Positions 12,331 to 24,100 of a DNA stretch of 64,000 nucleotides are shown here, in pieces. Each line of letters starts with the position of its first letter. Within the stretch, counting starts at the first letter, position 1. Origin of the DNA: Bimastos eiseni (taxonomy: Eukaryota; Annelida; Clitellata; Crassiclitellata; Lumbricidae); assembly GCA_959347315.1 (NCBI GenBank), contig OY365815.1, positions 16,111,823 to 16,175,822 of the forward strand. The letters run 5' to 3'. The translations under genes were made by a program, and so were the position numbers. The notes below the pieces were generated by a model that made no database searches, was not told the DNA's origin, and was given only the letters and a program-made list of their open reading frames with translations.

Positions 12331-12664
12331 AACCAATAAGAGGTGTCCAACTTTAAGAAACCCTTATACAGGATAAAACTTAGGTAATAATAATTCGTGA
12401 CGCGTGTACGGATCTGAGTCAACACAGTTTCACCTCGTTGGATCTGTCTCAGCAACCGAGGTCAAACTGACCTCGCATTCACTTCGTCGTCCAATGTCTC
12501 AACATTTATTCATGGAATATAATATATATTATATGTATAGAAGAAGAGCTGCATATACATGTAGATGTATATTTGGAGTCGTTTCCAGTTCAGCCCGGAG
12601 ATAGAGAACAATTCCACCACGTTTGCAGAGCGCCCACCATCAAATATCATCCAAAGGTTGCTAA

Positions 12665-13003
12665 CGGGTGTAAACATGTTTTTCTTAGGAAAGTTACAAC
12701 AAAGAGGCTTGTTATTAATTAGTCCCTTGCAATCGTCAAGTAGCCGATGTGATTGAATGTTGGTGCCCAGATAAAATCAGTGGCCTACATGCTATGGGTA
12801 AACAGGAAAGCTGGCAAGCCTATCCTGTAAATGGGCGACAGCGCATTTACCTCAGCCCCGGAGAAAGAAAACAGTTTCATGTCGTGCGCAGAGTGCCCCC
12901 CCCCGCCTTCGAAGGAATTCTAAGAACACCAGTACGAATCAGTAAGAACACTAATAACAAGCCTCTTTGTTGTAACTTGCCTAAGGAAAACATGTTTACA
13001 CCC
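12665..13003. repeat. inverted repeat, arms of about 57 bp
   Basis: The left arm (12665-12721, CGGGTGTAAACATG...TTATTAATTAGT) is the near-exact reverse complement of 12948-13003. The spacer holds a copy of the shared lysozyme-upstream block (CAGCCCCGGAGAAAGAAAACAG). A CCCCGCCTTCGAAGGAATTC word occurs in direct orientation at about 12899 and 13017. Confidence 0.75.
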
Positions 13004-13047
13004 GGCGCAGAGTGCCCCCCCCGCCTTCGAAGGAATTCTAAGAACAC

Positions 13048-13540
13048 TGGTTCTTAACCTGGGTTGCCGGCACCCCAAGGGGTGCGAGATTCAGTTCATG
13101 GGAGTGACAGGAGAGGGTCCAGTACCTTTTCATTGCACATGATACGTTGGCTTCCTTCATAAGTTCATAGTTGGAATCCATTTTGTGGATGAGAAATATT
13201 GAGAAGGGATATTATTTTTGTCCAGGTATAAAATTTTTGAGTGAAGTTATTGAAGAAGATGAGTTACTGCTTCCAGACGTTGCTACATAAGTATAGGCAT
13301 ACCTTCAGGAGCTTTGATGGTAATTTCTCCGCAGGAAACGTGGAAGCCTACGACCGTTGGATCAGAAGCCCGTTTCTGTTTCAGCAAAGTGGCATGCCTA
13401 TGTAGATCCTATGAAAAAAGAGACCATTGGATGATTTTCAGTAAACATGATGAAGCTGCTAAAATAGCTTTAAAAGTGAAAATAGATGATTTTTTTGCCA
13501 TTGCAATTCGCAAATGGTAGCATTCCCTAGCAGGTCAAAG
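13048..13540 (+). mobile_element. possible hAT-type transposon remnant
   Basis: It begins CACTGGTTCTTAACCTGGG, very like the terminal inverted repeat of vertebrate-type hAT elements (CAGTGGTTCTTAACC). It carries a short open frame at 13314-13520 that I do not recognise. No matching right end was found, so it is truncated or misassigned. Confidence 0.35.
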
Positions 13541-13784
13541 TAAGAAATTGGTTTATTGTTCCATTCGCAACAGCATCACTGCGATGCATGGCTTACCGCT
13601 CTTCTTCGTGCCAAAATTATATTTTGAAACTGCTTCGATGCTCAGCCCGAAATGCGCTTTGTTCTCTCCAGAAACCCAATCCCATATTTCAAACATAATA
13701 TTTAACCCACCCTCAAATGTCACCCATTCTCAAATCGTTGACTAAAGCGACAATCCCATTAGCAGTTATTCTATCTCCTAGGAC

Positions 13785-13925
13785 CCTCTGGAAACTGGAC
13801 TCTCCTTTCTTCGGACTACCCTTTCGGCAGCTCATTTGATTTGAAGCAGCGCTCGTAAATAAGCTGGTGCCCTGCACTTGGTTTTAAAGTGGCCCTTTAG
13901 AAGTTTAGAGATTACGATTACATAA
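13785..13925 (+). repeat. dispersed repeat family A, copy 2
   Basis: Homologous to 5003-5160 and 26930-27070 (CTCGTAAATAAGCTGGTGCC core, end in GAGATTACGATTAC). It lies in the ~2.3 kb of extra sequence separating the upstream block of locus 3 from its promoter. Confidence 0.6.
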
Positions 13926-13929
13926 TTGA

Positions 13930-15229
13930 AAAGAAGGAAAAGCAAAAGTCATATTTGAATGATTTGATTTCATCATTTCATATTTAATCCAAGGGCCGAA
14001 AGCTATTTTGCGCATTTGACCGATTATTCTCCGTGCTCCTAAGTCCTGGGCTTGGCTCGTGTGACGTCCGAACCAGTGTGCTGTCATGATGTGTATAGGA
14101 TTTCTGTGGTCTTTTTCGTTACGGCCGACGTATCTGCACCGATTCGACCGACCTTCTTTTTGTTTCCAGGTCAGGGCTCTGTTGTTGTGACCAGAGGCGA
14201 GGTAATGGTTTAGCATCAGAGTTTCGTTCTCCTATCCCTGCTCCTCTACCAAGGTACCCACAGGGTTGTGGTGGCCAAGTTTATTGGGAAGGTGGACCTG
14301 ACCTCGCCATGCCACGATTCAGTCACTGGGTGTATGCAGTTTCTCGAGGAGGCGGTATCGCCACTCACCACATCACCGTACCTGGTGGAGTTGCCGCTGT
14401 TGGTCCGCGACTGCTTATTCGTCGGGGACAAACCCCGCTTATTTCGCAGCTTATTCGCAGCTTACTTCGCAGTTAGCCTTCATACTGAGGGGGCTTTCCG
14501 TTGCTCGTCACTTGGGGCGCGGTGGGTTGCAGCGTACACAGCTCTGTAGCGTTTTAGCAATGCTTCAACATTTGCTAATACCCCAACTTATGATTTGATT
14601 TAATATTTTCTTAAATAACAGAAAATGTGTATCATAAAACAGTAAGTTAAGCATACAATTATAGCTTGTTATTTGCCAATTAATTTAATAACAATGGCTG
14701 GTAATTTGATCTGAAAATTCAAGGGTTTGTCTTGCCTTCAGCACAGGAGTGCGGGACAGAATTTTAAAATCTTAGGTGCGCAAACATATACAAATGTTTT
14801 GGAACCAATGGCGTAGATGGTGAGCAGCCACCAATATGCAGTGCGGTGGCAAATCATCTCCCTTACTGGCTAAACTTTCGACTTCCACTCAACAATGTAC
14901 AGCCGGTATTCACATTGTACCTGAGTTTTCTAAATTTTAACGAACTCTGAGAATTCTTCTTAAACTCTTACTAAGGCAAATAGAAACTTAGAGCCAGCTA
15001 TTCAGCAGGTAGACACGACGTACAAATAGAAAAACTGTCAAGTGCATCTTAAGTTGACAAGTGCATTTTTAATGCGTGTTATTAAGTCAGGCTATAGAAG
15101 TCATTCATGCCATTTTTGCTTTTCGCGAACTGTATTTACCACTGACTCATTTTTAATGCGTGTTACTAAGAATTGGCACGTCACCGGCCTTTTTGCATTT
15201 CGCAGAACGGTATTTACCACTAACTAAAT
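13930..15229. other. extra sequence upstream of lysozyme locus 3
   Basis: I see no exon here. Two direct, diverged copies of about 80 bp (ATTTTTAATGCGTGTTA..AAG to TATTTACCACT) lie at about 15064-15225. They correspond to a single copy in the other loci, so this is a local tandem duplication. Confidence 0.5.
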
Positions 15230-15389
15230 TTGTGGTACTATTATTACGCAGACATGGTCACTTCCTGTTGCGAATGTGATATAATAGACCTCGATGTTCA
15301 AACCCCGCAGCTGACATCCTCGTCTGACAGAGAAGGGAAAGAACGACATCGCGAATATTGGCATCAGATATCTCATCAACTACAGCACG
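15230..15389 (+). promoter_or_regulatory. putative promoter of lysozyme locus 3, with TATA box
   Basis: Homologous to the other lysozyme promoters. Here the TATA-like element is the best of the set (GATATAATAG at 15278-15287, about 105 bp before the ATG). An ETS-like ACTTCCTGT lies at 15260-15268; its TTCCTGT core is also present in loci 4, 5 and 7. Confidence 0.55.
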
Positions 15390-18240
15390 ATGTTTATCTA
15401 CCTTGCGCTAGCCTGTCTCTTGGGTTAGTATTTGCAAACGTTTTGCATGGGGTAATTTGAAATAATTTGCGCAAACCTATTTTGCTTTAATCGTCTATAC
15501 CGATGAAATATTGCGTGATGCACGTTTCCCTTAGAGATACGACTACTGCCAAGGAGTAATACGCCTTTCTTCCTAAAGATGCTGTTGTCCGATTTATTAT
15601 CCCGTGGTTGAGTTGGGATCACCCCGAGCAGGCTTCTTGATGTGGCGCATAAAATATTTTTGAATAAATTAAAAAATAGCACTGTGGTCGAATGACTAGG
15701 GCGTTGGTTATTCAATTATGTGCGACCGGGGTTCGCATCGCGAATCCGCCATTTAAATGTGTATATCGATATTGAAATATATATATTTAAGTATGTATAT
15801 CAAATCGAGTTGAACCTGCGGTCATCCATCATCTGCGATGTTGCAATTAGGGGACATGTCAGAGTTAGCGGCATGATCGTTTCCTACTTCGTCAACGGAT
15901 CAAACCCTTATACGCAATTTACCCAGATGGATAAGTAGGAATTGATATCATTGCAGTGTCGTCGATCTGAATGAGATAAAGGCGTGTATCCAGTCCAATG
16001 TTATGTTCATGGCAAATTCAGAGTCCTTGTTCAACGCCTGTGTAAGGATTTTAAAAACGAAGTGCGTATCTACCATTACAGAAATTGATATACAGACGGC
16101 GACAGAAACTGGCTTAGACCTAAGTAAAATTGAGCCACAATTTATTTTTAATTTTAAATCCATTTTTAATTCAACTTGCTCGTTTGATTCACTTGATTTA
16201 AATTCTAGTACTGTCACTTTTAAAACTTTACAGCAACAGTAACTACGGCAGCAGACATCTCGTCGAGCTGCATGAACTGCATCTGTAAGGTAAGTTGTCA
16301 TTTTGCAGAATCTGGATTTAAACAACATTAAGACGATATGATCAAATATTTTACATGCACTATATTAGCGCCATTCATATAGCGACTTTTCTAGTGTGAC
16401 AATATTCTCAAGTCTAAATGATGGCACATTTTGGATAGAATGGCTATTAGCTGGGGAATTATTGCGATGTAAAAATTGCTGGGGATCATTATTGCGATGT
16501 AGAAATAGCTGGAAAACACTATTGCGATGTAGAATAAGCGATACAGCCAGAGGCCTAGAGCATACACGTATCATGTATTATAAGGCCATCGTTGTCTACG
16601 CTCGCACACACATAGACCCCAGCAATCGATTTTGTTAGACATAGAGTTCTTGGGAGCGTCTGGGTTCAAGCAGAGCACCGAATAATGACGCCTTTAGAGC
16701 ATATAATCTTGTCTAATATTATCCATCTTGACTAAAATGGTGATGGCCATTTCAACATAACTTCAGGTAAAATCTTATTAAGCAGCATTACATTATTATA
16801 GACGGGTGCTATGGTGTAACGCTATTTAGTGCTATTTCATGAGTTGAATTAAACTGAAGGTCAGTGGGTTCTTTGCTTTCCAGGTGGAAGGATGTGAGAG
16901 TCAGATCGGAAAGTGTCGCATGGATGTTGGATCTCTGAGCTGCGGACCATTCCAAATCAAAGAGCCATACTGGATTGATTGCGGCAGATTAGATGGAGGT
17001 AGGTGATGCGACCCAGCAAACATTACCTACCCTACCTTTTCTTTTAATGTCAACCTTGCCTTATGCATTCCATATCTATAATTAGCATGCCATACATTCT
17101 CTGCTTCTCTGAATTATGCAAGGACGGCCAGTGATCACGGATGAAAATGCTGTTAAATTGGGAGAAGACCGATGACTAATGTACCAAGGCTTCATTGACT
17201 GAAAAATACTCTTTGACATTTATAAGTGTTCCATTACTTTCATGGGAAAGGACGTTGACATAGGAGGAGTAACCTTGAAAGAAGAGAGGGTCTTGGAATG
17301 ATAAATCACAGCGGACAGTGACCGAGGCAGAAGGAAGACAATGCAGGTGGGAGACAACGGACGAGGGAGACGGAGAAGGAAGACGGAAGAAGTGGTTATC
17401 ACACAGACGCATGTCTTCTAAGCACTTTATATTGTATGGTATCGTATTTTTAGATTTATATAGCGCCTTTCGCAGAATAACTATTCAGAGGCGATCATTC
17501 TGTTATGTTATTTTAGTTACGTAATAGTTTTATTTTATATCTGTCACCATACGTTATCTAATTACGATCTTAGCTAACCCTACCATAACTAGGACTATTT
17601 CTACACAACTTACCCGACCTTATAATTATTAGTCTACCGACCTTGTTCTTCTATATCTAACTCTGTCTTACATACCCTGGTCCTATCTTACATAATCAGC
17701 CCATTTCAAGGCCGTGTGGATCATTGTAGAATTGAAGCTGCATTGTTATCGTAATTTACGAGTTTTCACTTAGTCGTGTAAGATCCTACCTCATCCCCTT
17801 CATAATGCCTAATCATACCCAACTCCTTTCCTCATATCACATAATAATACATTCCCGTACGATACCTCAAAAATGGTATAGCACGAACATTGTCTCAAGT
17901 ACTGTACCTACCTTGTCTGACCTTGTTTGACGTAGACTGGAAGACATGTGCAACTCAGATGGACTGCTCGCGGAGATGTGTCATTAACTACATGAGACGC
18001 TATGGTACCTACTGCACCGGGGGCCGAACTCCCACCTGCCAGGACTTCGCCCGCATCCACAACGGAGGTCCTCAAGGCTGCAAAAGCCAGGGTACCGTCG
18101 GATACTGGCAGAAGGTGGAGAGGTGCTGAGCCTCGTCAGCCTGAGGTTGTGGCTTCGACTTCGATTGTAGAGGTACAAGGTGGCAAACATCGAGGAGGAC
18201 ACCTACGAAAAGCCAGATGATGCATTGATGGTGCAATCTT
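15390..18240 (+). pseudogene. i-type lysozyme locus 3, exon 4 disabled
   Basis: Exons: 15390-15423 (donor gttagt), 16240-16289 (acceptor aacag, donor gtaagt), 16884-16998 (donor gtaggt), exon 4 from 17936. The signal peptide (MFIYLALACLL), the CMNCICK segment and the catalytic region (VEGCESQIGKC, CRMDVGSLSCGPFQI) are all intact. In exon 4 the frame reads to VERC and then meets TGA at 18127-18129, where the paralogs have TGC for the second Cys of CC. A second TGA follows at SSA-GG, and a base is lost after FDFD, so the old acidic tail is out of frame. If translated, the product would be 130 aa and lack the last three cysteines and the tail. Splice sites and the signal peptide remain sound, so the decay is recent or the short form is tolerated. 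An AATAAA lies at 18360-18365. Confidence 0.85.
17395..17570. repeat. LINE tail-like scrap in intron 3 of locus 3
   Basis: Contains TTTATATAGCGCCTTTCGC, the complement of the GGCGCTATATAAA tail found at several LINE ends in this window. Only the tail is visible. Confidence 0.3.
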
Positions 18241-18825
18241 CTACTACATGGATTTTCGAGGAACGGAGCACAACTTCCTGCTTTCTGCTTCGACTTCTAT
18301 GCAATGCCTTTTCAATATGCTTGATCGACAGTCTAAATAATGCTACTAATATTTTGTATAATAAACTTATAGGCCTTAGTATCGAGACGTAGAACCATAT
18401 GTGGACATGACAGAGATAATATCCGTCTACGTGTCGTGTATGTGGTCTGATCATTAAATTTTGCAACCACAGTATTGTACTCATGTTTAATTGTAAATTA
18501 ACAATGACAATTCAACCTAATGCTTAGAGGTAAACCAGAGAAGCGTAATACAGAAATATGAAATCTAATCACAGCACTTCTATAGCGCTGCTGTGATGAT
18601 ATGATTAAGTCGATGGTCTTTTCTGAGCAAAATCGCCGTATAAGTAAGTAATTACGCGAAGTAATTTATGCTGTGCCTTCGATGTTCGCCATTCATCGTA
18701 CAGCTAAGGGTTTGCCACAGACAAGACACTTCTTGTCTTTGGAGTCTCCTCTTGTTATCGGATTCTTTGTAAATGGTCATCTTTTTTTAATTCTGAAATT
18801 TGATACCGCCCTTCTTCTAAAATTG
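18241..18825. other. intergenic region after locus 3
   Basis: The first ~100 bp are the decayed 3' UTR block with an AATAAA at 18360-18365. Nothing else is recognised before the SINE. Confidence 0.5.
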
Positions 18826-19020
18826 TTTGCTCAGAAGTGCACACGCCTCGACGACGCAATTGCAGTTGTACTGCAGAGTAATTGTGCGCAAAGGACTTGC
18901 TCAAGGTCCCTACACAGTGACTTACGCCTCGGACAAGGGTAGAACCCGCTCACTCAGTGCACATTATGCATTACGGCCCGACCGCTCTCACCGATCGCCC
19001 ACCGAGTCACACCTGTCCAA
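18826..19020 (-). mobile_element. tRNA-derived SINE (family S), full-length-like copy
   Basis: Read on the minus strand it has a tRNA-like head (CGGTGGGCGATCGGTGAGAGCGG, an A-box match) and a B box-like GGGTTCTACCC. A body follows with TGTGTAGGGACCTTGAGCAAG and TGCAATTGCGTCGTCGAGG. The same family occurs at 35494-37305 and in pieces at about 50.1 and 55.9 kb. Confidence 0.65.
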
Positions 19021-19989
19021 TAAGAATATGTAGTTAAGGTCAGTGACTACAAAAGGCGCACTCTTTCCCGTTTTGGCACCTATGCAATGCCGGGATGAGA
19101 TCCGATTTTTACGATCCATATTTGCCTTGTTAAGTACACTAACTACATCCCGTTTGGAAGCTGCCATGCTAAGGAGGGAGTCGTCGACTGAATCAGCGAC
19201 AATGGCGGTATACATAGAAAATAGCCTAATTAGATATACTTTCCTATTTTAGGCAATAACGAAAGTGAAAGCAACGAACAAAATGTGATCATTGCTATGA
19301 CTTAATTGCTACGAAGTAATTGTAATGAATACGAGTGTCGAGTCACTAATGCCAAATGTTAATTGGTTGTTGCAGTTTAACGACACTGTGTGGTAACAAA
19401 GACCATTAGCGTCGCCCTCCTCCTTTATCCAGGCTTGGGACTGGCACTGGCCGAGTACTACCAGTGGCGGAGTTGCGAAATGTTAATGAAACAAACAACT
19501 GTTTATATATGCTCGACGAGATAGACTGACGCGGATCCAAAGTACATATTCCACGTCAGTAAGACTATTTCTAGTAAGGACGACTTCTTCATAAGTAAAG
19601 CGAAACAATCGAAGTAAACATTCTTATTCAGGAAATGGGAACTGCACGACTCTCTGTAGTGCATAACAACTTACGAAGTGGTAGAATAGTGATGGTAGGA
19701 TAGATATAGTGATGGTAGTTGAGGTGAATTACGGCAGCCGTAGCGGCGATAATAATAGCTGTAATTTATTTTCTGAGTAGCAGTTACAAGAAGTGATACT
19801 GCTATTACTTATCTGCATCTAGTTTCACCGCATATATAGCCTCGTGGGCTGTCATGATTCTTCTAGTTACATGGTTACGCTTGAAGGAGCATCGTTGTAT
19901 TACGTCATGTTCTAAATCGTCGACTGAAGGTGGTTATACAGATGACGTGTAGCAAATGCTCAAAGCTAGATAACAAATATGACTTAGTA
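19021..19989. other. duplicated upstream sequence of lysozyme locus 4
   Basis: No coding exon is seen. The stretch is homologous to about 27240-28030, before locus 5 (for example GGGATGAGATCCG and AGTGATGGTAG blocks), so it is part of the duplicated unit. Confidence 0.5.
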
Positions 19990-20560
19990 ACTCAGTTGGA
20001 CCGAGAGCTCACTTTTGTTCCACCCTTCATTGCTTTGCTTTGGACTGCTACTACCAGCTGTGCCAGCTTCGTCTATTAACCGTTCGCTTACGTCTGATGC
20101 CACCGTTACCATACTCCAGTCCTTCCTTACAGCCCGCCTTGTTTTTTGTTGCTACTAATTTGGCAAATTCCCAAGCATCACAATGTCTACAGCTACATGC
20201 TAGAGGTCATTCACTGGCTCCGGCTCACTTAGTGCAGGGCAGCTGGACTGTTTTGCGCTCTCGCCATTGCCTTCCCCCAATTTATTTCCGTGAACTCTTC
20301 TGATCGACTTCAGGTATCCCTAGGCGTCCCCTCTACGCCCCGCGGAGAAAGGAGTCCTCTTGGCTTCTTTCGCTCGTTCTGCAGCTATGCGGAATCAAGC
20401 GCTTTCTGTGGTAGGCCCAGTTATCGGGAATGATTTTCCTCTAGAGCTGTGTCTACACCCTGTTACAGTACCTTTAACTTTCCTCCCTAAACTTAAGGCT
20501 GTACTTTATGGGCACTTTGTAGTCGGAAGTGTTTCTGAATAGTTACCACTAAGGGAAAAC
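19990..20560 (+). mobile_element. LINE 3' fragment upstream of locus 4
   Basis: Broken frames give the end of a jockey/CR1-like ORF2: CAGTTGGACCGAGAGCTC (QLDREL), then SFARSAAMRNQALSVVGPVI and NDFPLELCL before a stop. The homologous fragment sits at 28380-29340 in the same place relative to locus 5, so the insertion predates the duplication. Confidence 0.6.
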
Positions 20561-21009
20561 AATATAAATCCCGAATTTTGAATGAATCAACACAAGTCCA
20601 ACTTGACCAGCTGCTGGCCTGGTACCGAGCCAAATACACTGAGCTGTCTGTGGATTTAGTTGCAGTCGAATTTATGTAGAGCTACCTTTAGACGTAGGCT
20701 AAATTTGGAAACGTTTTCAGCTCAACCCCGGATAAAAAAGGTAGGTTATGATGTGTGATTAGCGCCCACCTTTCGAGAACCTCCTTAGGTAGCTAACCTA
20801 AAAAACTAAAAATCTTCAGAGGCTTGCTATTCTGTAGACCAACACGTCTAGGCAACATTAATAGTTTTGACTGCCAAACGTGTCGTGTGACAGGGCTGCA
20901 CGTGACTAACAATTGACATGACACCGGCTGAGCCAGGCTAGAGAAGTTCATTAAACGCCCTTTTGCATTTCGCAAAGCTGGACTTTCCAAAGACTAATCT
21001 CTGGTCGAA

Positions 21010-21170
21010 ATAGTAACAGTGGTAATTCCACTGTCCTCATCATTTCCTGTCTCACGGGTGCGGTTTTAAGACTTCGATGTTCAAATTGCAGTTGACTTCT
21101 TAATCTGACAGGGAAAGGAAGGAACGAAATCACTGGCGTTAGCTTCAGATTTCGTATCAATTTAAGTAGA
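21010..21170 (+). promoter_or_regulatory. putative proximal promoter of lysozyme locus 4
   Basis: Carries the conserved GTGGTAATTCCACTGTC, TTTCCTGT (21043-21050), GTTTTAAGA (21063-21071) and ACTTCGATGTT words, with the TATA-like element about 103 bp before the ATG. Confidence 0.55.
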
Positions 21171-24100
21171 ATGTTCTACCTTGCGCTGTCGGGTCTATTG
21201 GGTAATTAGATATAAAATATCTTGCGTGTTGATCTATTGCACGTTGGTCAAATTTCAATGAGTTGTACAGGCACGTTCTATTTTTAACGACGAGATTGTA
21301 CTGGAGCGATTGGGATATTAGTGCATTTCGTGATTTTCGTCGCTAAAGTGATCACGATATTATTTTAACGAGCACACGCTGTAAAGTAGGTGAGTGGGTA
21401 ACACGTCGTCTTTTCACTTGTACCAACGGGGTTCGCTTCTCCCGGCTCCGGCAGACCTGCGCTTCGAGACGATAGGCCATCTTAATCGGGTTCTCCGCTC
21501 TGCTGCTAGCCTCTGGAATCTAGACGCTTCTATAAAATTTACGCTTCGATCTCAAACTAGTAAAACTACCGGTACATGCCTGATACTCTGCACTGGCTTG
21601 CTATCTCACTACGCATCAGCTGTTGAATAACTGCACTGGTCTGGCGATTCCTTACGGAAGCCCAACGGTGACATACGATTATTTTTTATTTATCTAGTGC
21701 GCATTAGATAAATCTATGCAACATGGCCGACATAAATCAATGCCAAGAATATCTTGGTCAAAATCTCTTTTTAATCTTAGAAAACAATATAGTGGCTCCG
21801 AAATCTGGTCCCATTGTTCTTCGTACATATATAGGCAATATTATTGTATCCTTCACACAGTCCTCTTATCATTATTTTATTTATACTAGTGGTGAGTCAT
21901 GATATGGTGGCGTCATGTTCCATGTCTTTGTCGCAGGCTTGATCTACTTAAAGCCACTGTCTTGTAACCTTGTACAAAGCGCTCGGCCAAAGTTGCCTGT
22001 CAGCAATTCTGAACACTTTTTAGGTATGGCATTATTGAAGTGCAGTTTTATTGTGGAGTATTAACACATGGCCACTCCATAAACTCTTCATGTGGCTCAA
22101 TAAAGAGAGCTCCGCTGGAACGCGGGACACGAAGCTCGAAAGTCGTACAGCAGACAATTTTCATTGGCGCCAATCCTCAAACCTTCTATTTGTTACCAAG
22201 TAAATACCGTAACAAACAAATACTGAAAGTTATAAGCTTACTAAAATGTAGTAAGCTTATAACCTTCACCATTTGTTTATTATATCATTATTATTGTTTT
22301 CTAAGCTTAAAAGGAGATTTTCACAAGTCTAATCTTGCATTGATTTATGTCAGCTCTTTTGCATAGATTTATCTAGTTCGCACTAGAAAACTATCTAGTG
22401 CGCACTAGATGCTATCTAGTGGGCACTAGATACTGTCTAGTGCGCACTAGATAAATAAAAATAATCGTATGTCACCGTTGGGCTTCCATAATTCCTTCCT
22501 TGCACTGTGCGGCGATATAAATATTCCTAAATGACGGAATGAGTGAACTTGCATGTTACCTCTTCTTCATTTAAGTACAAGGAGCAGACATCAGAGTTTG
22601 CGAGAGGGTCGTTTCCTACTTCGTGCATATGTCTACAGTCGAACCTGTGTACGGGTTTAGTCAAATGGAAATTGTTAGGAATAATTAATCATTGCAGAAG
22701 TATTAAGGTATAAATATGTCAGCTCAATATTTGTGTTTATGGAATCCAGTCGGCGCCTGTGTGATATTTAATGAACAAACTCGTTGCGAGTATTAGGGCC
22801 TACGATTAGGACACAGCAATTGATACAGACAACAGAAATTGATGCGCCTGAGCCTGAGTAGGCCTTAAGCTGATCCAATAATTTCTATAACTTCTCGATG
22901 ATGACGATGAAAACATTAGTCGATGGTCGTTTCTTTCCATTCGAAACCAAAGTCACACCTTTTCAAGAATTCTTATCCAAACTCACTCGATCATCCACTT
23001 AGGCCTATTTGAATCCACGTTAAAAAATTGCGCTACGTAACTTATTCATTATACCTGCCCATTTTGTAAACTTTGCAGCCATTGCGGTAGCCGATATCTC
23101 AGAGAACTGCCTGAAATGCATCTGTCACGTAAGTTTATTAAAACATGAAACTTAAGGCAATCAGATTAAATATGTTATATGCATCGTATTAAATGCATTG
23201 CCTCTTTAATTAGTCCAATATTTTCTCTCATAGCTGTACCACTTGATTCAATTATAAATTTTCCTCCTAGTACAAGCCTGGTTCCTGCTGATATGCAAAT
23301 TGCGAAAGCAGTACCTATTCATGGCCTCAAAGTTCAATTAGCTAACTGCAGACATATATCCGTTCTACCCTGTTTTTACAAATAATTAGAGAAAGTAATG
23401 TACTCCAGATTTTTTAATTTTGTTGATATATGATATGTCTAAATTTATATGCTCTTCGCAACATGGTTTCCAGCCTGAACACTCCACAGTGATGTTCCTA
23501 CTTGATCTTCAGGATTATCTATCCTCTACCATTGACCGAAACGAATCTTCCGTGGGTATCTTCCAGGACATAACCAAGGCTTTCGACACTATAAATCACG
23601 AAATACTTTTGGCTAAAATGGAATTTATGGGTGTCGGAAGAGTTGCTTTGAGTTGGCTTCGAAGCCATATGTGCAATAGAGCTCAATACGTGTCATGTAA
23701 CGGTCACATGCAGTGTTGTATGCAAGACCTGAAACTTCAAGACCAAGACGAGACCGTGACAGTGAGGTACCAAGACCGAGACCGAGATCCGAGACACTAG
23801 GCTCAAGACAGTACAAGGCAGTAAAAGACAAGTGATTCTATATAAAATGCTGTAAAATACTAATGTATCAGTTTTCGAGAATAAGGTTCGTTTGTAATTT
23901 CAATTTTAAACTTGTAATGTAGGCCTATATAGTACCAATTCCTGAGAATAGTTTTTATATTGCGCAAGATTATAAGACAGCTAACACGAAACCTATCGAG
24001 ATATTTTGCTCGAGACAGAACAAGACTTTCACTTCAAGACAGTTTCTAAAAATTTGAGACACTACCTCGAGACCGAGACCGAGACCGAGACAGCAGGCTT

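Larger units (their letters stand above)
10286..12570. other. intergenic region after lysozyme locus 2
   Basis: The first ~80 bp are a 3' UTR block (CCAGATGGTACAT, CCACGTGGACGTC, GAAGACTTCCTGCTTTTG) conserved among loci 2, 3, 4, 5 and 7. An 81-codon open frame at 10920-11165 is not believed: the homologous flank after locus 4 (about 26230-26450) does not keep it open. Simple repeats are listed separately. No exon is seen. Confidence 0.55.
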
